Shown: positions 41,890 through 50,270, counted from the first letter of the stretch. The stretch is 64,000 bases of DNA from Akkermansia massiliensis (GCF_018847375.1 NZ_CP072036.1:2356001-2420000), one strand, 5' to 3'. Translations and numbers: made by a program. Notes: generated from the sequence alone by a model not told the origin.

Positions 41890-43241
41890 AAACGGTTATC
41901 ACCTACGGCACTTTCGACCTGCTTCATACGGGGCACGTCAATCTTCTGAAAAGAGCCCGGGCGCTGGGGGACCGCCTCATCGTCGGCGTGACCACAGACA
42001 GCTACGACCAGAGCCGGGGCAAGCTGAATGTGCTGGAAAGCCTGGAGGAACGCGTGGAAAATGTCCGGAAGACCGGATTGGCGGACCTTATTATCACGGA
42101 GGAGCTGGAAGGGCAGAAGCTGCACGACATCCAGAAGTATGGGGCGGATATTTTCGTGATCGGTTCCGACTGGACGGGCAAGTTCGATTATCTGCGCGAA
42201 CATTGCGAGGTGGTTTACCTGGAGCGCACGAAGGGCGTTTCTTCAACCGACCTCCGTTCCGCCCGGAATTTCATTGTCCACATGGGAATTGCCGGCCACG
42301 GGCGCATAGCGGGCCGTTTTCTCCAGGAGTCCAAGTACGTCAGCGGCATTGAAATAACGGCCGTTTACGGACGCGACGAGGAGAAGGTGCGCCGGTTTGC
42401 GGAATCGTATGAACTGCTGGAATATTACACGGAGTATGAACGGTTCCTGGACAAGGTCCATGCCGTTTACGTGGCCGTTCCGCATCATCTACATTATGAA
42501 CTGGTCAAAAGAGCCCTCCTGAAAGGAAAGCATGTGCTGTGCGAAAAGCCGCTTGCCCTTTCCCGGGAAGAGGTGGAAGAGCTGTTCCTGCTGGCCGCGG
42601 AGAGGGGATGCGTTTTACTGGAAGCGCTGAAAACGGCCTTTTTCCCGGCTTTCCAGCAGTTGATAGGCGTGGCGGAAAGCGGAGTTATCGGTTCCATCAA
42701 GGCGGTGGACGCCGCGTTCACCAAATTGATTGAGGATGATTCAAGCAGGGAGTTCGATCCCATGCAGGCCGGGGGGGCGTGGACGGAGCTGGGGGCTTAT
42801 CCCGTTTTCGTCATCGGAAAGCTGCTGGGGACGGAAAGCCGCCGCATCCGCTTCACGACTTGCAGGAAGCCGGAAACGGGCGTGGACCTTTTTACGCGGG
42901 CGGATTTCCTTTATCCCAATGCGGCAGCCTCCGCCACGGTCGCCATCGGAGCCAAGCGGGAGGGGGACCTGTGCGTCACGGGAACGCGCGGCTATATTTA
43001 CGTGCCCTCCCCGTGGTGGAAGACGGAGATGTTTGAGGTGCGTTTTGAAGACCCCCGGCAGAACAGGAAATATTTTATCAGGTTTGAGGGCGACGGCCTT
43101 CGCTATGAGCTGGCCGCGTTTTTGCGCCTGATTCACGGCTGCCGTCATGACAACCGTCTTTTGACCCGTGGGGATTCCATCTTCATGGCTGACGTTACCT
43201 CCCGCTTCAGGCGAGGGGAATATGTTGATGAAATCAGCTGA
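41886..43241 (+). CDS. Fusion: TagD-like cytidylyltransferase + Gfo/Idh/MocA oxidoreductase
   Basis: 451 residues, two domains. Residues 1-130 are a glycerol-3-phosphate-cytidylyltransferase-like domain: TYGTFDLLHTGHVNLLKRA with the HTGH nucleotide site, and RTKGVSSTDLR, matching the family's RTxGISTT. Residues ~131-451 are a Gfo/Idh/MocA oxidoreductase with Rossmann segment MGIAGHGRIAGRFL and the family's VLCEKPLALS motif holding the catalytic Lys. One protein could reduce or oxidise a sugar-like substrate and activate a polyol phosphate with CTP. Coupled to licD1 by a 4-bp overlap. The true substrate is unknown. Its stop directly abuts the convergent stop of the cyclodeaminase-family gene. 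Confidence 0.88.
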   Translation: MKTVITYGTFDLLHTGHVNLLKRARALGDRLIVGVTTDSYDQSRGKLNVLESLEERVENVRKTGLADLIITEELEGQKLHDIQKYGADIFVIGSDWTGKFDYLREHCEVVYLERTKGVSSTDLRSARNFIVHMGIAGHGRIAGRFLQESKYVSGIEITAVYGRDEEKVRRFAESYELLEYYTEYERFLDKVHAVYVAVPHHLHYELVKRALLKGKHVLCEKPLALSREEVEELFLLAAERGCVLLEALKTAFFPAFQQLIGVAESGVIGSIKAVDAAFTKLIEDDSSREFDPMQAGGAWTELGAYPVFVIGKLLGTESRRIRFTTCRKPETGVDLFTRADFLYPNAAASATVAIGAKREGDLCVTGTRGYIYVPSPWWKTEMFEVRFEDPRQNRKYFIRFEGDGLRYELAAFLRLIHGCRHDNRLLTRGDSIFMADVTSRFRRGEYVDEIS

Positions 43242-44201
43242 TCAGGACAGGCATGCCGTTTGCCGGAAGTGAAAGGAGGGGGATTTTTCCTTCTGCTCCT
43301 CAATATTGATCAGGCGGTCATAAATGTGCTTGGCGAAGACGATATCGTGGAGTCCCAGCCCGATATTATAGCTGAGGATGCGTTCTTCCGGGGAAGTTCT
43401 TCCCGCTGCTTTTCCGGCCAGCACCGGAGCTATTTCCCCAAATTGACGAAAGCACTCAAAGTGCCGGAAATTCTTAACATGGTCACGATCATCGGCAAAT
43501 ACCTTGTCGAAAAACAAATCACAATTCTGGAACCCCTTTGTATGTACGGGGATAACAGTAATGCCTGGTTTGAAACAGCTATTTTCGGCAAGGAGGCCCT
43601 CCGCATTAGTAATGCAGGAAATAACGGCGTCTGTTCCATCAATGAGACTATTGATGTTTTCCACTTCTTCAAAACGGACGTTGCTATGGCATTGGAATTC
43701 TTCAATGAATTGGGAAACATGCGTTTTGTAGGAAAGAAGACGCACCGTAAAGTTTTTCTCAGGATATAATGCCAGAATACATGCCATGGTGGCGCGGGCC
43801 GTATTTCCCAACCCCATCAGGGAAATTGTCTGGAAATCCTGTCTGGCGAATGTTTGAAGGGCGAGGGCGGCCACTGCTCCGGTACGGGCGTTCGTGACCC
43901 AAAAGGCGTCCATAAGAGCCAGAAGCTCTCCGGTATGATAATCATAAAGGAGTATTTCCCCATTAATGGTTTTGGTACGTTCCGGATAACGTGTTACAAT
44001 TTTTACCCCCATGGCGTTCAGGCCGGGGACGATGCAGGGCATCGTATTCATGAATTTTCCTTCTTCAAAGGCGATGCTTATTTTATGGGGAAGGAAGACA
44101 GATTCTTCATCCTTGATACGGAAGGACTCTTTTACCCATTGGAGTGCCTGCCGAGGAGAAATATTGAGGGAGGAAATAATTTCGTGAGGAATTGTCAGCA
44201 T
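43242..44201 (-). CDS. Ornithine cyclodeaminase / mu-crystallin family protein
   Basis: 319 residues. The fold is that of the OCD/mu-crystallin family of NAD(P)-dependent imino-acid or amino-acid dehydrogenases: N-terminal region with PHKISIAFEEGKFMNTMPCI and MGVKIVTRYP (substrate Arg/Lys), DAFWVTNARTGAVAALA, then dinucleotide site ISLMGLGNTARATMACI near residue 130-147. Relatives include ornithine cyclodeaminase, L-alanine dehydrogenase and SbnB; specificity cannot be read here. Composition is more AT-rich than housekeeping neighbours. Downstream of the nucleotidyltransferase-aminotransferase gene by 49 bp, same strand, so probably the same operon. Confidence 0.82.
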   Translation of the reverse strand: MLTIPHEIISSLNISPRQALQWVKESFRIKDEESVFLPHKISIAFEEGKFMNTMPCIVPGLNAMGVKIVTRYPERTKTINGEILLYDYHTGELLALMDAFWVTNARTGAVAALALQTFARQDFQTISLMGLGNTARATMACILALYPEKNFTVRLLSYKTHVSQFIEEFQCHSNVRFEEVENINSLIDGTDAVISCITNAEGLLAENSCFKPGITVIPVHTKGFQNCDLFFDKVFADDRDHVKNFRHFECFRQFGEIAPVLAGKAAGRTSPEERILSYNIGLGLHDIVFAKHIYDRLINIEEQKEKSPSFHFRQTACLS

Positions 44202-44250
44202 AGTAGGAGGAGTAAGGTAAAAGCGGCGTTTGGGAAAAGGGTGTTAATGA

Positions 44251-46086
44251 CTAGTTTGAACGCATTGAACATATCTCGTGCATGGCGCGTACCAGGGCGT
44301 CGTTATCTGCCTTGTTCCTGACGGCGATGCGGATGAATTCCCTACCCTCAAAGCCCTTTTTCCGGCTGCAATCCTTGATCAGGATGGAGTGGTTTTTCAA
44401 CAGGAGGCCCGTGAGGGTACGGGCTTTCATGGGCGGCATTACCTCGCACATGAAGTAGTTGGCCTGGGAGGGGAGGACGTTCAGGAAGGGAACGCGGGAG
44501 AGTTCCTGCATGAAGCGGTCTCTTTCCTCCATGAACCGGCGGCATGCGCGCACGTAGGATTGTTCATATTTCCCGAAGATCTGCATGTAAAATTCGGCAA
44601 TGGAATTAATGTTCCAGATGGAAACGTCCTTTTTTATCCATGCAATCAGCTTTTTGTCTGCAGAGGCCAGAACCCCCAGGCGGAGGCCTGGAACGCCGTA
44701 GGACTTTGAAATGCTTTTAACCACCGCCAAATGGGGGTACTCCTCAAGGAGGGTGTCCCGGAGCAACGTGTTGTCCGGCATGCCTTCAGAGAAATCCACA
44801 AAGGATTCATCCACGATCAGGCGAATGCCGCGCTCCTTCGTCCACAGGCAGAGGCGCAGCACGTCGGCCTTCGGGAGGAAGAAGCCGGAAGGATTGCCCG
44901 GATTGACAAGGAGCAGGGTGCTGATGTCCTTGCCGGAAAAGAATTCCATCAGGTCGTCCGCCGTGTAGCTGAAATTCCAGGAAGCGGGATGGAAGGGCAC
45001 CACCATATCCGGGGCCGCCCGGTTGGGATATTCCTCAAAGGTGGGGTAGACGACGCCCATTTTCCCTTCCATGCGGGACATGAGCGCCTTGATGAGTTCC
45101 GCCGCGCCATTGCCGATGCAGATGTATTCCTGGCTGACGCCGAAGTATTTTGCGGCCAGCAGGCTGTTGACCCTCATGCCGGACGGGTATTCCCGCACCA
45201 GGTGCTCAAAGTTCGCCTTGAGTTCGGACATGAGGCGCTTGTTGGGGAAGTATGGATTGACCAGGTAGCAGAAATCCCTGATGCGTGGGTAGCGCCAGTA
45301 GCCGCCGTACCGGGACTCCATCAGGCGCAGGTGTTCCTCCCGGTCTGGTGTGAACATGGAAGCCGCTATGTCCAGATCCTGGATGTCGTCTATTTCATAC
45401 CATGCTTCGCTGCCGAGACGCAGGGCCTTGATTTCCGGTTTGTCCAGCAGGGCGATGACCCGCAGCACCTGCTCGTAATATTCGTTGTTGCCCAGGGCTT
45501 TGCTGTAAGCGGTGAGGAAGGGGACGTAGTGGGTACGGGAGAAATCCCTGTTGAATTTGTAAATGTTGACGGTCTTGAAGTATTCCGTTTTTTTCTTATA
45601 GGAGAATTTGCTGCCGGGAATGAATTGCTTGATGTTGTCGTCTTCATCCAGCGTGACGACAGTGCCGTCCATCCAGCTTTCAAATTTGGCGACGAGGGCC
45701 AGGCTGGGGTAGGGATGGTGGAGCAGGGCGTCAATGACGGAGTCTTCAAAAATCAGGTCGGATTCAAAGAGCAGCGTATCGTCCTGAAGCAGGTGCTCCT
45801 TGGCCAGGTAAAGGGAATAAATGTTATTGGTGGCGGCATAAAGGGGATTGTCCACGTATTCCACGGGCGTGGAAATGTCCAGAAGAGAGATGAAGGATTT
45901 AAGTTTTGCTCCCTTGTATCCCGTGACGACGACGATTTTCTCCAGGGAAGGGGAAAGGTTGTCCAGTTGCCTCAGCATTCGCTCAATCAGCGTTACCCCG
46001 TTCACTTGAATCATGCATTTGGTGTTGTCCTGGGTGAGATGCCCCAGTCTTTTTCCCATTCCGGCCGCTAAAATGATTGCCTGCAT
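44251..46086 (-). CDS. Fusion: LicC-like nucleotidyltransferase + CobD/HisC-like aminotransferase fold
   Basis: 611 residues. Residues 1-245 are a sugar-phosphate-type nucleotidyltransferase: IILAAGMGKRLGHLTQDNTKCMIQVNG (GxGxRL and the Lys site), LLFESDLIFED (metal Asp) and EIDDIQDLDIA, as in LicC phosphocholine cytidylyltransferases. Residues ~255-611 are a fold-type I PLP enzyme: VNPGNPSG 394-401, VDESFVDFSE, PLP-Lys461 in KSISKSYGVPGLRLG, and WNINSIAEFY, closest in style to CobD threonine-phosphate decarboxylase and HisC. The layout parallels PntC-type cytidylyltransferase-transaminase fusions, but no phosphonate genes are nearby. A reaction making a CDP-amino-alcohol is inferred. Divergent from licD2. 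Confidence 0.88.
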   Translation of the reverse strand: MQAIILAAGMGKRLGHLTQDNTKCMIQVNGVTLIERMLRQLDNLSPSLEKIVVVTGYKGAKLKSFISLLDISTPVEYVDNPLYAATNNIYSLYLAKEHLLQDDTLLFESDLIFEDSVIDALLHHPYPSLALVAKFESWMDGTVVTLDEDDNIKQFIPGSKFSYKKKTEYFKTVNIYKFNRDFSRTHYVPFLTAYSKALGNNEYYEQVLRVIALLDKPEIKALRLGSEAWYEIDDIQDLDIAASMFTPDREEHLRLMESRYGGYWRYPRIRDFCYLVNPYFPNKRLMSELKANFEHLVREYPSGMRVNSLLAAKYFGVSQEYICIGNGAAELIKALMSRMEGKMGVVYPTFEEYPNRAAPDMVVPFHPASWNFSYTADDLMEFFSGKDISTLLLVNPGNPSGFFLPKADVLRLCLWTKERGIRLIVDESFVDFSEGMPDNTLLRDTLLEEYPHLAVVKSISKSYGVPGLRLGVLASADKKLIAWIKKDVSIWNINSIAEFYMQIFGKYEQSYVRACRRFMEERDRFMQELSRVPFLNVLPSQANYFMCEVMPPMKARTLTGLLLKNHSILIKDCSRKKGFEGREFIRIAVRNKADNDALVRAMHEICSMRSN

Positions 46087-46577
46087 AAATACTCTAATTT
46101 GTCTTCAGAACTTAAAAAGAACCAAGAACAATGTTTAACGGATTGATCATCCGCCGTCAAAGTAAAAATTTCTGCAAAAACATGTTAATGGAAAGTACAT
46201 TGGTGAAAAAGGAAAAGTACGTAATTCATTTTCCTTCCCTATTTTCCCGCTTTTCATTGATTTAACTTCAAATGGAGATAGCGATCCGTTTAACGGATGA
46301 TCAATCCGCATGCTATGGAAGTTGGGGAAAAGAGAATTGAGGATTTTTTCAAAAGCTGCATCTTGGAGAAAATGGTTTTAATATACGGAAATGGTTGTTT
46401 TTCATTAAAAAGCCGCATTGTTTTTCATTGACTTATGGTATCCGGTGGATAAGGTCCGTTTCAGGACTCCCCCGTTGTTCGCTTACGGAAAGATTGATAT
46501 TTTCCCGTATTCACTGCCTAGATTTGCCCACCATGAGATTGCCTTCGTTCATCACTGCCGGAAGAACCGGAAAGCTA
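46087..46577. other. AT-rich divergent intergenic region with palindrome pair
   Basis: 490 bp between the divergent nucleotidyltransferase fusion and licD2. It is AT-rich and must contain both promoters, but no hexamer pair stood out. A third palindrome pair is present (next entry). A plus-strand frame from 46395 runs into licD2, but its first 61 codons are unlike any LicD N-terminus, so I start that gene at 46578. Confidence 0.5.
46139..46308. repeat. Paired inverted palindromes (third pair)
   Basis: CGGATTGATCATCCG at 46139-46153 and its exact reverse complement CGGATGATCAATCCG at 46294-46308. Both are preceded by GTTTAA in the same orientation, and the second also forms ATCCG-TTTAA-CGGAT with its left flank. 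The element spans 170 bp inside the LicD locus intergenic region. Same architecture as the pairs near 2.9 and 13.0 kb. Confidence 0.6.
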
Positions 46578-47548
46578 ATGAAAAATAAACATCTGTGGGT
46601 GACGGAAGTACGCTGCTGCGGCCTGACGGTGCTTTCTTCAATCACGGATAGAAAGAAGCGTACCATCAGGTTGTTCGGCATTCCCTGCGCCCGGTTCAGG
46701 GTGGGGAAGGAAAATGAGCATGCACAGATGAGAAAGCTGGTGAAGTCCACCGTCCGGGCGGAGGAAGTTCCGGCGGCGTCCGGCGTGCTGAGGGTTGTGC
46801 AGCAGGCCATGGCATTTTTTTAAAGGAAGTGGGCAGTATTCTTGAAGAAAACGGTTACCAGTACTGGCTGGATTTCGGGACCCTTCTGGGGGCGGTCAGG
46901 CATAAGGGGTTTATTCCCTGGGATGATGATCTGGATATTTCCATGCTGCGAAGCGACTATGAACGACTGAGAGCGGGTGCTGCCGAGTTGTTTGGTTCCC
47001 GCGGCTTTTCCGTCAGCCTGGAGCCGTTTATCCAGATTGGGCTGCCGGGCACCTTGTGCAATGTGGACATTTTCCCGTACGATGTTGCTCCCGGCTCCTG
47101 GTCTCCGGATGATCCGGAGGAGCGGGAATGGCTGCTGCGTAATTACAAGGCTTCTAAGCTGATTGATTATGAAGCTAACACGTCGCGCCGTTACCAAACG
47201 CTGTGTTCTTATGAGGATAAAATGAGGATCAGGGATGAGTTGGTGATGGAAGGGAAGGATCCTGTGGAGGATGGAAACGTCTGCCTGGGTTTTGAAATTC
47301 CCTTTGCCGGACCGTGCCGCCATTCCTTCCGTCATGAATGGATGTTTCCCCTGTCCAGCGTCCTGTTTGAAGGAAAGACTTTTCCCGGGCCCCGGGTGCC
47401 TGAAATGGTTTTATACGGGCAATATGGAGACTGGGGTGTCCTTCCTGATTCTCCGCCTGTGCATTTTGACCTGAACCGGATTTCCAAGGAAGTGCTGCTC
47501 AGGATGCTGTACATGCGGGATACCGGGCGTTTGCCGGAATGTGACTAG
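46578..47548 (+). pseudogene. LicD-family phosphotransferase 2, frame interrupted at a T7 tract
   Basis: The first part (ATG 46578, MKNKHLWVTEVRCC..., with the RLFGIPCARFR motif common in such transferases) stops at TAA after ...VVQQAMAFF in the run of seven T at 46815-46821. The next frame continues [27 protein letters not shown] with [14 protein letters not shown], the LicD signature. Adding one T gives an uninterrupted 323-residue protein, close to LicD1 (319), in which [20 protein letters not shown] aligns with LLALFARKCRENGLRYW of LicD1. A shorter product could start at GTG 46829. Either phase variation, a null allele or a sequencing error. Confidence 0.8.
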
Positions 47549-47707
47549 GGGCGCATGGGAGGAGGTGCGTGGTTCCGGCGTTCCGCCGCGCCGTATTCTC
47601 CGGAAAGGAGGTGTTCCTGACGCTGCGGACGCAGGCCATGCGTGGGGAGGGCCGGAAGAACGTCTTTCTCCTTGACCCTGCTGATTGGGGCGGAGTATCA
47701 TCGGATA

Positions 47708-49747
47708 ATGAGAAGACCCCCGATTCCCGGTTTGGTGATGGCGGACGGCTGGCTCCAGCCGTATTCCCGCCAGATACGCGACCGCCAGCGTTTGTTTGAC
47801 CTGAAAATGAAAAGGATCAGCCAGCGTTCCGGTTCTCTGGAGGGGTATGCGCAGGGGTACCGCTATTACGGCTTTAACCGTGATCCGGAGACGGGGGCGT
47901 GGACGTACCGGGAATGGGCGCCCGCCGCCCGCGGACTGTTCCTGGCGGGGGATTTCAACGGCTGGGACCGGGAGAGCCACCCGCTGGTGCGGAATGAGCG
48001 CGGCGTGTGGGAGATAACGCTGCCGCCTGACGCGCTGGCCCACGGGCAGAAGGTGAAGGTGCACGTGATCGGCGCGGACGGCACGGGGAAGGACCGTATT
48101 CCCGCGTGGATCACCAGGGCCGTGCAGGACCCCGCCACTTATGATTTTGCAGGGGAGATATGGATGCCGGAGCACCCCTATGAATGGAGGAACAACGGCT
48201 TTGACCCTGCCCGGATAGAGGTGCCGTTCGTTTACGAGGCGCATGTGGGCATGGGCGGGGAAGAGCAGCGCGTGCATACGTACCGGGAGTTTGCGGATGA
48301 AGTTCTCCCCCGCATTTCCAAACTGGGCTACAATACCGTCCAGTTGATGGCCGTCCAGGAGCATCCCTATTATGGCTCCTTCGGCTATCACGTTTCCTCC
48401 TTTTTCGCTCCTTCCTCCCGTTTCGGCACGCCGGAGGATCTGAAGTACCTGATTGACCAGGCGCACGGCCTGAACATCGCCGTGCTGCTGGATGTGGTGC
48501 ATTCCCATGCCGTGAAGAATGAGGCGGAAGGTCTGAATAATTTTGACGGTTCCGGCGGCATGTATTTCCTGCCCGGGGAGCGCGGCCATCATCCGGACTG
48601 GGATTCCTGCTGCTTTGACTATGGGCGGGACGAGGTGATTGAGTTCCTGCTGTCCAATGTCCGCTGGTGGCTGGAGGAGTTCCGCTTTGACGGGTTCCGT
48701 TTTGACGGCGTGACGTCCATGCTGTATTTCCACCGGGGCCACGAGCCGTTCGGGGATTTGGGCGCGTACTTCGGGCCGTCCGTGGACCTGGATGCCGTGG
48801 CTTATTTGCAGCTGGCCTCCACGCTGATCCAGCGGGTAAGACCGGGCGCCGTCGCGATTGCGGAGGACATGTCCGGCATGCCGGGGCTGTGCCGCCCGGT
48901 GGATGAAGGGGGCCTGGGCTTTTCCCATCGGCTGGCCATGGGCATTCCCGATTACTGGATCAAGCTGCTCAAGGAGAAGAAGGACGAGGAATGGAGCATG
49001 GGCGACATGTGGCATACGCTGACCAACAGGCGTTACGGCGAGCCGCACGTGGCTTACTGCGAGAGCCATGACCAAGCCCTGGTGGGGGACAAGACCCTGG
49101 CGTTCCGCCTGATGGATGCGGAGATGTACTGGAAGATGGCCGTGGACCAGCAGAGCCTTGTTGTTGACCGCGGCATGGCGCTGCACAAGATGATCCGCCT
49201 GGTGACGCTGGCTACCGGGGGGGAAGGCTGGCTGAATTTCATGGGCAACGAGTTCGGGCATCCGGAATGGATTGATTTTCCGCGTGAAGGCAACGGCTGG
49301 TCTTACGAGCACTGCCGCCGCCAGTGGTCCCTGGTGGATAATCCGTCCCTCAGGTTCAAGTTCCTGAATGCCTTTGACCAGGCCATGGTCCGCCTGGCCC
49401 TGGACGCACGGCTGCTGAACAATCCGCCGCCGTTCCCGCTGAATATTGACGAAAACAACCAGGTCATGGCGTTCCACCGCGGCGGCCTGCTGTTTGTGTT
49501 CAACTGGTCCGGAGACAGGGCGATCATGGATTACGTGCTGCCCGCTCCCCAGAAGGGGGAATGGAGGGTCGTGCTGGATACGGACGGCGCCCGCTTCGGC
49601 GGCTTTGGAAGGCAGGACGATTCCATGCCGCATTTTACGGATGAAGACGGGAATCTTTCCCTGTACCTGCTGCCGCGTACGGCCCTGGTCCTGAAAAGGG
49701 TGGGTTCCGCCGTCATGGTCCGGCACCTGGGGCAGGAGGAAGGATAG
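47708..49747 (+). CDS. 1,4-alpha-glucan (glycogen) branching enzyme, GH13, eukaryote-like
   Basis: 679 residues from ATG 47708. An N-terminal CBM48-like beta domain (EWAPAARGLFLAGDFNGWDRESHPL) precedes the GH13 barrel. Catalytic motifs are DVVHSH (region I), EFRFDGFRFDGVTSM with the nucleophile Asp (region II), AIAEDMSG with the acid/base Glu (region III) and YCESHDQALVGD (region IV). The MLYFHRGH and NEFGHPEWIDFPREGN features match plant/animal-type branching enzymes (GH13_8) rather than E. coli GlgB. It forms alpha-1,6 branches in glycogen. Upstream open frame to 47642 has no domain. No other glycogen gene is adjacent. Confidence 0.92.
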   Translation: MRRPPIPGLVMADGWLQPYSRQIRDRQRLFDLKMKRISQRSGSLEGYAQGYRYYGFNRDPETGAWTYREWAPAARGLFLAGDFNGWDRESHPLVRNERGVWEITLPPDALAHGQKVKVHVIGADGTGKDRIPAWITRAVQDPATYDFAGEIWMPEHPYEWRNNGFDPARIEVPFVYEAHVGMGGEEQRVHTYREFADEVLPRISKLGYNTVQLMAVQEHPYYGSFGYHVSSFFAPSSRFGTPEDLKYLIDQAHGLNIAVLLDVVHSHAVKNEAEGLNNFDGSGGMYFLPGERGHHPDWDSCCFDYGRDEVIEFLLSNVRWWLEEFRFDGFRFDGVTSMLYFHRGHEPFGDLGAYFGPSVDLDAVAYLQLASTLIQRVRPGAVAIAEDMSGMPGLCRPVDEGGLGFSHRLAMGIPDYWIKLLKEKKDEEWSMGDMWHTLTNRRYGEPHVAYCESHDQALVGDKTLAFRLMDAEMYWKMAVDQQSLVVDRGMALHKMIRLVTLATGGEGWLNFMGNEFGHPEWIDFPREGNGWSYEHCRRQWSLVDNPSLRFKFLNAFDQAMVRLALDARLLNNPPPFPLNIDENNQVMAFHRGGLLFVFNWSGDRAIMDYVLPAPQKGEWRVVLDTDGARFGGFGRQDDSMPHFTDEDGNLSLYLLPRTALVLKRVGSAVMVRHLGQEEG

Positions 49748-49876
49748 CCATTACCGCGAAAAACCGGCGTATCAAGGCCGGACGCGGAGAGGACCCAAAG
49801 GGGGCGCGCGGCACGTGCCGTGCGCGTCAGGGAAGGAATGGAGCCGTGCCCGGGGAGAGGCATGGCCGGGAGGCCG

Positions 49877-50257
49877 TTACCACTGTGCGGGCAGTTCCCT
49901 CAGGGGCGGCGCTCCGGAGTCCGCCTTTTTCAGGCGAATGGTCAGGGTGTCCGTCTTGAAGTCTTTTGACTTTTCGTTGTTGCGGCCCCACAGGATGGCC
50001 CCCTGCGTGGTCATCTCCGGATAAAAGGTTTTTTCCGTGGAAAGGAAGCCGGGCTTGTCCGCCGCCACGTGCACGGGCTTGTGCCTGTTCAGAGAGAGCG
50101 TGACGGGTGCCTGCCCCGCATAGTCTCCGTTCACGCGCAGGCTGGCCCCGGAAGGGACGCTGCGGATAGTGATGTCCCTGGAAGAGCTGCTGCATGAGAG
50201 GCACGCGCAGCAGGCTGCGGAGAGAAGGAAGAGATGCGGGAGAAGGCCGTGGGTCAT
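49877..50257 (-). CDS. PEGA-domain lipoprotein
   Basis: 126 residues. The signal peptide ends in a lipobox-like CLSC, followed by a Ser-rich linker, so the protein is probably lipid-anchored. Residues ~28-75 match the PEGA repeat: ITIRSVPSGASLRVNGDYAGQAPVTLSLNRHKPVHVAADKPGF, a surface-associated beta module. The remainder (TQGAILWGRNNEK...TLTIRLKK) is unassigned. Exact role unknown. 13 bp downstream of the sufE stop on the same strand. Confidence 0.75.
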   Translation of the reverse strand: MTHGLLPHLFLLSAACCACLSCSSSSRDITIRSVPSGASLRVNGDYAGQAPVTLSLNRHKPVHVAADKPGFLSTEKTFYPEMTTQGAILWGRNNEKSKDFKTDTLTIRLKKADSGAPPLRELPAQW

Positions 50258-50270
50258 CGTACCGGAAAAA

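Noticed and set aside
44251-46086. Assignment as the phosphonate enzyme PntC
   Set aside because: The fusion layout is similar, but the PLP half looks CobD/HisC-like and no pepM or phosphonopyruvate decarboxylase gene is in the window, so the phosphonate role is kept only as an alternative.
47411-49726. 771-codon minus-strand frame opposite the branching enzyme
   Set aside because: The plus strand has all four GH13 catalytic motifs; the antisense product is His/Arg/Gln-rich without features.
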